Below the pieces are notes generated by a model. It did not search any database, was not told the DNA's origin, and worked only from the letters and a program-made list of their open reading frames with translations. Of a stretch of DNA of 8,134 bases, positions 7,500 through 8,134 are shown one piece after another. The position numbers and the translations under genes were made by a program. The DNA comes from Candidatus Zipacnadia bacterium (GTDB taxonomy: Bacteria > Armatimonadota > Zipacnadia > Zipacnadales > Zipacnadaceae), in assembly GCA_029821455.1 (NCBI GenBank), contig JALGTI010000132.1:1-8134 (forward strand). The letters are read 5' to 3'. Position 1 is the stretch's first letter. Every line of letters starts with the position of its first letter.

Positions 7500-8134
7500 T
7501 CAGTATGTCAGCCCCTGGGCCAGGAGCTTATGATGTTGCGCATAGTCTTCGGTCGGGATTCCCTTTCGCCATGCCTCAGCGGCCAGTCGCATAGCCTGCA
7601 CCCCACCTGCGATGCCATCGGGATGTTTCGTGATGCCGGTGCCGGCCAGGTAGAAGACCTCCGTGCCGAACATGTCGAGGTTCCCCGCCAGGTTGCGAGG
7701 CTTGAGGCCGCCACTGATAGCCGGCAAGGTGGGGGCCACATTTCCCCACGGCCCGGCATACGCCTCGTTCAGGCTCTCCAACTCCGCATCGGTATTGCCG
7801 ACGAGATATCCGCCCCGTGCACCAACCCGAGCCATATCGCCACCCATCAGGCGGATGAACTTGAGGATGCCTCGCCAGAGTCTCTAGGGCGTGGAAACCC
7901 GCTGCAAAGACGTTGACCATCAGGGCCGTGGCCCCCAGTTCCAGCGCCGTCCGCGCATTGTCCAGGAGCTTCCTCGGCCCGGCGGTGATGTGTGGTGCAT
8001 ACAGGCACACCTCCCCGGTCTCGTCCTGCGCCCGTCGTAAACCCTCCATCACCAGCTCCACCCGCTGCTTAAGGGGGCAATACCCCGTGTTCATCATCTT
8101 CTCATCGTCTTTAATGAAACGCAGGCCACCGGCT
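7500..8134 (-). pseudogene. RuBisCO-like protein (large-subunit family), 5' end off window, frame-disrupted
   Basis: The reading frame enters from the right edge as GGLRFIKDDEK, the RuBisCO-superfamily KxDE motif (Lys codon at 8112-8110), and runs through YAPHITAG and ALMVNVFAAGFHALETLA. At about 7863-7878 the homology switches frame to GILKFIRLMGGD and continues through LPAISGGL (Ser at 7715-7713), YLAGTGITKHPDG and a TGA at 7502-7500. At the loop-6 site, where RuBisCO has GKLEG, this protein has GYLVG (Tyr at 7808-7806), and AGTG replaces the GGG phosphate motif. It is therefore a type IV-like protein, not a CO2-fixing enzyme. Compared from memory with relatives, about 28 residues (the block holding the conserved His/Arg of strand 5) are missing at the frame switch. 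A single-base error would not explain that. It is a pseudogene or an assembly error; only the C-terminal barrel part is visible. Confidence 0.82.

Noticed and set aside
7863..7890. Programmed ribosomal frameshift in the RuBisCO-like gene
   Set aside because: No slippery heptamer or downstream structure was seen, and about 28 conserved residues appear to be missing at the switch, which frameshifting cannot supply.

Overview
This is a dense, gene-rich bacterial window of moderately high GC. It carries a catabolic-looking gene cluster for a sugar or polysaccharide. The protein families are a PHP/DUF3604-type hydrolase with a C-terminal beta-rich domain, a very large secreted heparinase II/III-like protein with paired CPxC motifs, a Gfo/Idh/MocA oxidoreductase, a xylose-isomerase-like TIM barrel and a RuBisCO-like protein. 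There is also a tandem hairpin repeat whose translation reads 'RASRL...AGRMPAL'. In my experience this combination is common in environmental genomes of the Planctomycetes/Verrucomicrobia/Lentisphaerae group and of Armatimonadota. That placement is inference; nothing in the window fixes the taxon.

Layout: bases 1-51 may hold the last codons of an upstream plus-strand gene. A PHP/DUF3604-like gene follows on the plus strand (119-1633). Everything to its right is on the minus strand and reads leftward as one probable operon: a broken, edge-truncated RuBisCO-like protein gene (8134-7500), a sugar-phosphate isomerase/epimerase-like TIM barrel (7468-6632), a Gfo/Idh/MocA oxidoreductase (6551-5499), a secreted heparinase II/III-like polysaccharide lyase (5499-2671) and a zinc-dependent medium-chain dehydrogenase (2633-1623). 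The spacings are 31 nt, 80 nt (filled largely by the hairpin repeat), a 1-nt TAATG overlap, and 37 nt. The dehydrogenase and the PHP gene converge and overlap by 11 bp. No stretch over 300 bases lacks a gene, and I found no tRNA, rRNA, CRISPR, transposase or convincing intrinsic terminator.

How the genes may work together (inference): the exported lyase would cleave an acidic polysaccharide, probably one containing uronic acids, outside the cytoplasm. The Gfo/Idh/MocA and zinc dehydrogenases and the TIM-barrel isomerase would then process the released sugars or sugar acids. The RuBisCO-like protein, whose loop-6 lysine position appears to be tyrosine, would catalyse an enolisation or decarboxylation step rather than CO2 fixation. 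RuBisCO-like proteins are known in methionine salvage and in D-apiose catabolism, so a branched-sugar or sugar-acid route is worth considering, but the substrate is not determined. The RuBisCO-like gene as given has a frame change at about 7863-7878 and appears to lack about 28 family residues there, so it is either a pseudogene or a sequence/assembly error.
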